Part shown: positions 51,401-55,208 of the stretch, piece by piece | Position numbering within the stretch: position 1 is the stretch's first letter | Layout of the letters: each line of letters opens with the position of its first letter | Origin: Mesaphorura yosii | Taxonomy: Eukaryota > Arthropoda > Collembola > Poduromorpha > Tullbergiidae | Length of the DNA: 55,208 nt | Reading direction: 5' to 3' | Assembly: GCA_009869945.1 (NCBI GenBank) | Contig: WIXG01000450.1 | Location: 1 to 55,208 of the forward strand | Translations under genes and position numbers: made by a program | The notes under the pieces: model-generated | Database searches by the model: none | The model's input: only the letters and a program-made list of their open reading frames with translations | Told to the model about the DNA's origin: nothing

Positions 51401-54400
51401 TTACATCACACGATAAACAAGCAGCAGAATAGAATTGAGTTCGAGATTGACGTGAGTGAATAGTTCGGCATTTAGGAAATTGGAATTGCTGCTGCAGCAA
51501 GAATTGTGATATTGTGAATCAGCGTATTGATATTTTGTATACATCGCTGAGCCTGCCATCGTCACGTAGGTGTTATTCGATTCGATTCCCAGCACATTTG
51601 AGTTTGAGGTTATTTTGGTCAGCTCCCACATTTTTGTACATTTTATGGGCTTGAAATGATTGAAATTCAGTTCACGTGGAAAATTGCTATTGCCAATTGC
51701 TTTGTGATCCGGGCCGGTAAGGGCAAAGTCCAGTGTCCAGAATATTTGATGGATGATGGATGCTCTTTTGTTTTGAGGGCACCCAAATCAAAGTCGCAGG
51801 ACGGTACGCACGAATTTTCCAAGCATTTGGAGACGGGAGACGGGAAACGGAGCGTAGAAAGGAGCTGAGCTGAGCTGAGCTTTCTTCGTTTGGTGTTATT
51901 TAATAATACTCGAAACCGTCATTTGATACGCCCGCGCCCCTGCCTGCAATAAGAAAATAAGGCAATGGGATGACAAAAGACGAAGAACACGAGATTCCTT
52001 TCTCCACTCACAAGATTGCCGATTCCAGTCTACGCTGCGTCTGCCATTTCAGTCATCTTTCATGGCGCAGCGTAGCATCCGTTGCATCTTTCTCAGATTT
52101 CTGTCAAAATTGTCAATTGCCGAGCCGAGCCTCAGTCCCAATCTGCTGTATTGTCTTACGCTGCTGCACGCTGTTCGCCTGTTTATTTAAGAACCCGAGC
52201 CCAAAAGCAGCAGTGCTTTTATTGACCTCGATTCGATTTGATGATGAAAAACGGATGAATGGGCCCAGAAACCAGAAACGGTGCAAATAATCCAAGCGAA
52301 TGTACAAAGTTAAGCGAGTACGAGTGACAAAGCAATAAGCAAATGGTAAAAGTCAAATTGTTCAAAGAAATACGAGAAATGCAAATTTCACGGGTGGCTG
52401 ACTCGCCGCGCTGACTGCTCCACGTGTAATCCCTTTTCAGACATTGTGTTTGGGGGACTTTCGGGTTTCACCGGGACATGGCACGGGGAAGGCACGGCAA
52501 ATTTGTCCTGTTTATTTGTTCAGTTACATAGTAAGAAGCTACAGTACAAAAATAATCTTCCCATTTACACGGTACACACAACCCAGCGCCAGAGGCAGGA
52601 AATGTCAAAGGGCAAGCCTCCACGCGGCCTGACCGGCGCGTTTGGGTTCAGGCTGGCTCCGTTTGATTCAATTTCCGTATGATATCTAATACGCATGGGA
52701 AACGAAGATAAGTCGCACGTATGGATCATACGAACGGGGGCCATGTGGTCGGCGGAGCATCTGAAGAGGTCAAAGGGTATCACACCCTCAACTTGCCCAG
52801 TCAACCAGTTTTCAGTGTATCAGCTCTTTAGAGTGGTAAAAATAATTATTTGAGCCAGCAAGCACTGATAATGTTTGGGGTACTGGGCACATTATTGCTC
52901 ATAAGCGAACTCGTGCTCTCGTGGCCGAGCGAGGTTTCGTCGTTTACTTACTTTGAGAGAGATGCTGAACTCCACACAAAGTTAGAAGGTGAAGAGTTGG
53001 TACGAAGTGCAGTAAAAATTATCATGTGGACTACAGTTTTGCCCAAAACTTAGCTTCGTCATTCCGATTCTGTACCGTGAGAACCGACGCGAATGCCTGT
53101 CACATTGCCACTTGTCTGCATTTTAAGCCGGTTGGCCCCATCGAGCATGTGACCCACCGGTGCATTGATCTGACGCGAGGCTAACACAATGATTCACAGC
53201 AAACGAGCGGAAAGAACCTCGGTGTAATGTGAGGATAAAATTTCGTTGACTCTACAAAAAAAGGCAGAAAGACCCGGCACGGCGCGGCATTCTGTTCAAC
53301 ATAGTCGCAGTCACTGCAGTCGCATGACTCAAGCCTCAAATTGTGGTCATAATTTCATAAATATTGTTGAGAAAGATTCCGGACACGTAGCAAAGGCAAA
53401 GATGAACTCTTATGATTACCGGCATCGATATCAAGTCTATGAATATGAATTAATTTGAACTCTGCAACCCTCTGCCCTGCATCCAGCCGAAAGCCAAGGC
53501 AAGTCGGTTAAAATACTAAATACGAATACGAATAGATAAGTTGTCTCCACAAAGTAATGCCGTAAATACATACAAAATACAACACATGGCATGGAAGGAT
53601 TACGAAACTCGAGCCACGATGAGCCATTCACTTGACATGGCAGGCCGGATTATCTGCTAAGCGTCAATTTACTAATACGAATACGAGACGGCAACCGTAC
53701 ACATCACACATGATGATGACGGGAGGCTATTAAATTATATAATCACATCAGTAATCAGAACTAGAGTGACTGTGACTGGAGTCTGGCCGTACTTTGTATC
53801 ATCCTGCCTGGCTGCCTTGCCATATCACAACATGTTTTGATATCTGCGCTTGTGACTTGTGGCTCTATCGCTTTTGCTTTGCTTTGCTTTGTAAATGGAA
53901 ATCTTCTGCTGCTGTTGCTGTTTGAGCTACGCTGCTCGGCACGGCAGGCATTGACTTGACTTTTGGACTCTGCACTCGACTCGGCTGCGACCGCGACAGA
54001 CGCGACACGTTCGCCATAGTCACAGCATAATCAGGCCATATTTTTCTCTTTTTATACAAAGAAAAAAATCTGTCTATCCGATCAAGTGTTCAATTCGTAA
54101 ATCGCAATTCGTAAATATTTTCCACTGCGAATTCGCAGTCACAGGCCAGCCTGAATAAAATGACAACGCCAATGGCAAACGACTAAAGATGGTCAGATCG
54201 AGATCGGATGACAAAACGGTACCTGACACACATACTGTGGTAGAAGTCTGGGGTGAGCGTGACATCGTGAAGGATTTATCGGAAATCTTTGAGCCATGCA
54301 ATTAATCTTTGCAGGGCAACGCTCAGCACAGGCCAAGCAAGTACGCACACCTATTTTCAGGTAGAGGAAAGTTTTCCTGGCCAGCTCCTGGAATTCGGAA

Positions 54401-55208
54401 TTTTTCTGCGTGCCACGCCCCAATGCATTCGCACGAAGCACGACACACGATTCCTGGTAATAAAACTTTTGCCGTGCTCTATAATTTTCGCCTTAACCAA
54501 TTATTACCGGGCTAGCCATCATCAACACTGATCTGCTAGGCTGCCTGGCAGGACGCTAACTTTCTTAATTCCTGTCACTCGCAGCGAAGCCATTCAATCC
54601 CGATTGTTCTCGCCTGCCGCTGCCTTTCAATAACTCCTCAACTTGCAATTAGGAAACCATTTTCCTTTTCCTTTTCTACGTGACGTGACCTTTTCTTTTT
54701 ATGGCCTGGCCGCCTGGCCACGCCGCCCCACGCTTGATTGCTTGAGTTTTTTTTCTTTTGTCCTCACGACATGACAAATGCGAACCACGAGTTGCGAGTC
54801 ATGAGTTGAACTTTGGAATTTCTTCGCACGCGGTTTTTAATAATAGCCGACCGTGCTCGCGCCTCGACCTGTCATCCAAAAAATTCTGCTTCTACTTGTA
54901 CGTGAATGAACGGACTCCCACCAAGCAGCAAGGCAGCCCGGCACGGTGTGGAACGGAAATAGCAAAGCTCTAAGCAAAAACACAAGGCAAGCATAAGAAT
55001 TCGGAATTCATTGCGGTATTCGGAAACGCGGACGCTTCGGAAAATGATCTTCATCTCTGCCTGCACGTTACTCGTTGGTCGTTGCATAACAACCGATCTC
55101 ATTCTCATTTCTCATTACATAACGCTAAGCTCAAATGTCTCGGATGTATTAAATATGTGAATCGGTTCCAGACCATCATTGCATATTAGCAAATAGCAAG
55201 GCCGAATC
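42466..55208. other. 12.7-kb stretch without a supportable gene
   Basis: I found no exon with both splice support and a recognisable protein on either strand. The segment 42960-43540 is markedly pyrimidine-rich on the plus strand. Paired palindromes occur at 47652-47696. Short pentamer runs such as GAGCT (about 51868-51881) and CTTGC-type repeats are scattered. One ATG-started ORF at 52871 has a signal-peptide-like start but no other support. This could be intergenic, or an intron or distal regulatory DNA of a gene beyond the window. Confidence 0.5.
47652..47696. repeat. Adjacent hairpin and 18-bp perfect palindrome
   Basis: GACGCGT (47652-47658) and ACGCGTC (47663-47669) form a perfect stem with a 4-nt loop. 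Nine nt later GCACGCTTGCAAGCGTGC (47679-47696) is a perfect 18-bp palindrome. Both are CG-rich in an AT-rich setting. Confidence 0.7.

Overview
This is eukaryotic nuclear DNA, almost certainly from an arthropod. Genes are split by short GT-AG introns of about 58-110 nt, AATAAA signals follow the stop codons, and the proteins are animal proteins, including an arthropod-type gustatory receptor. An F-box/leucine-rich gene, a long SHOX homologue and small introns inside a low-GC, gene-sparse stretch would suit a springtail or another early-branching hexapod. That taxonomic guess is inference; no diagnostic marker gene is present. All exon models were built by hand from splice signals, reading phase and family alignment from memory.

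Layout, left to right. (1) 1-348 (+): 3' end of a gustatory receptor, cut by the window edge. (2) 957-3967 (+): GNL2/NOG2, a pre-60S GTPase, with a rare GC-AG intron and a 643-nt intron holding an antisense small ORF. (3) 7437-13023 (-): SHOX-type paired-class homeobox gene in four exons, encoding about 903 aa and flanked by non-coding DNA. (4) 17324-19090 (-): phospholipid scramblase with an added C-terminal membrane segment. (5) 19808-21395 (+): a possible small membrane-protein ORF spliced into the leader of an unrecognised CxxC (zinc-ribbon-like) protein. (6) 22389-23084 (+): mitochondrial ribosomal protein L55. (7) 23467-29467 (+): RAD54L2/ARIP4, a SWI/SNF-type helicase. (8) 29824-32992 (-): F-box/leucine-rich protein, tail-to-tail with ARIP4, carrying a 1.1-kb inverted-repeat element in its last intron. 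(9) 38476-41703 (+): adiponectin receptor, whose first intron contains a complete antisense FAM187-like immunoglobulin-domain gene (38627-40064). (10) 41704-55208: 13.5 kb in which I can support no gene.

The genes do not form one pathway. They are a mixture of housekeeping genes (ribosome assembly, mitochondrial translation), a developmental regulator with a non-coding landscape, membrane and lipid-signalling genes, and fast-evolving receptor and F-box genes. The points of most interest are architectural: the gene nested in the adiponectin-receptor intron, the possible two-cistron transcript at 19.8-21.4 kb, two inverted-repeat elements not matched to anything I know, the SR-like expansion in SHOX, and several foldback sequences in non-coding DNA.
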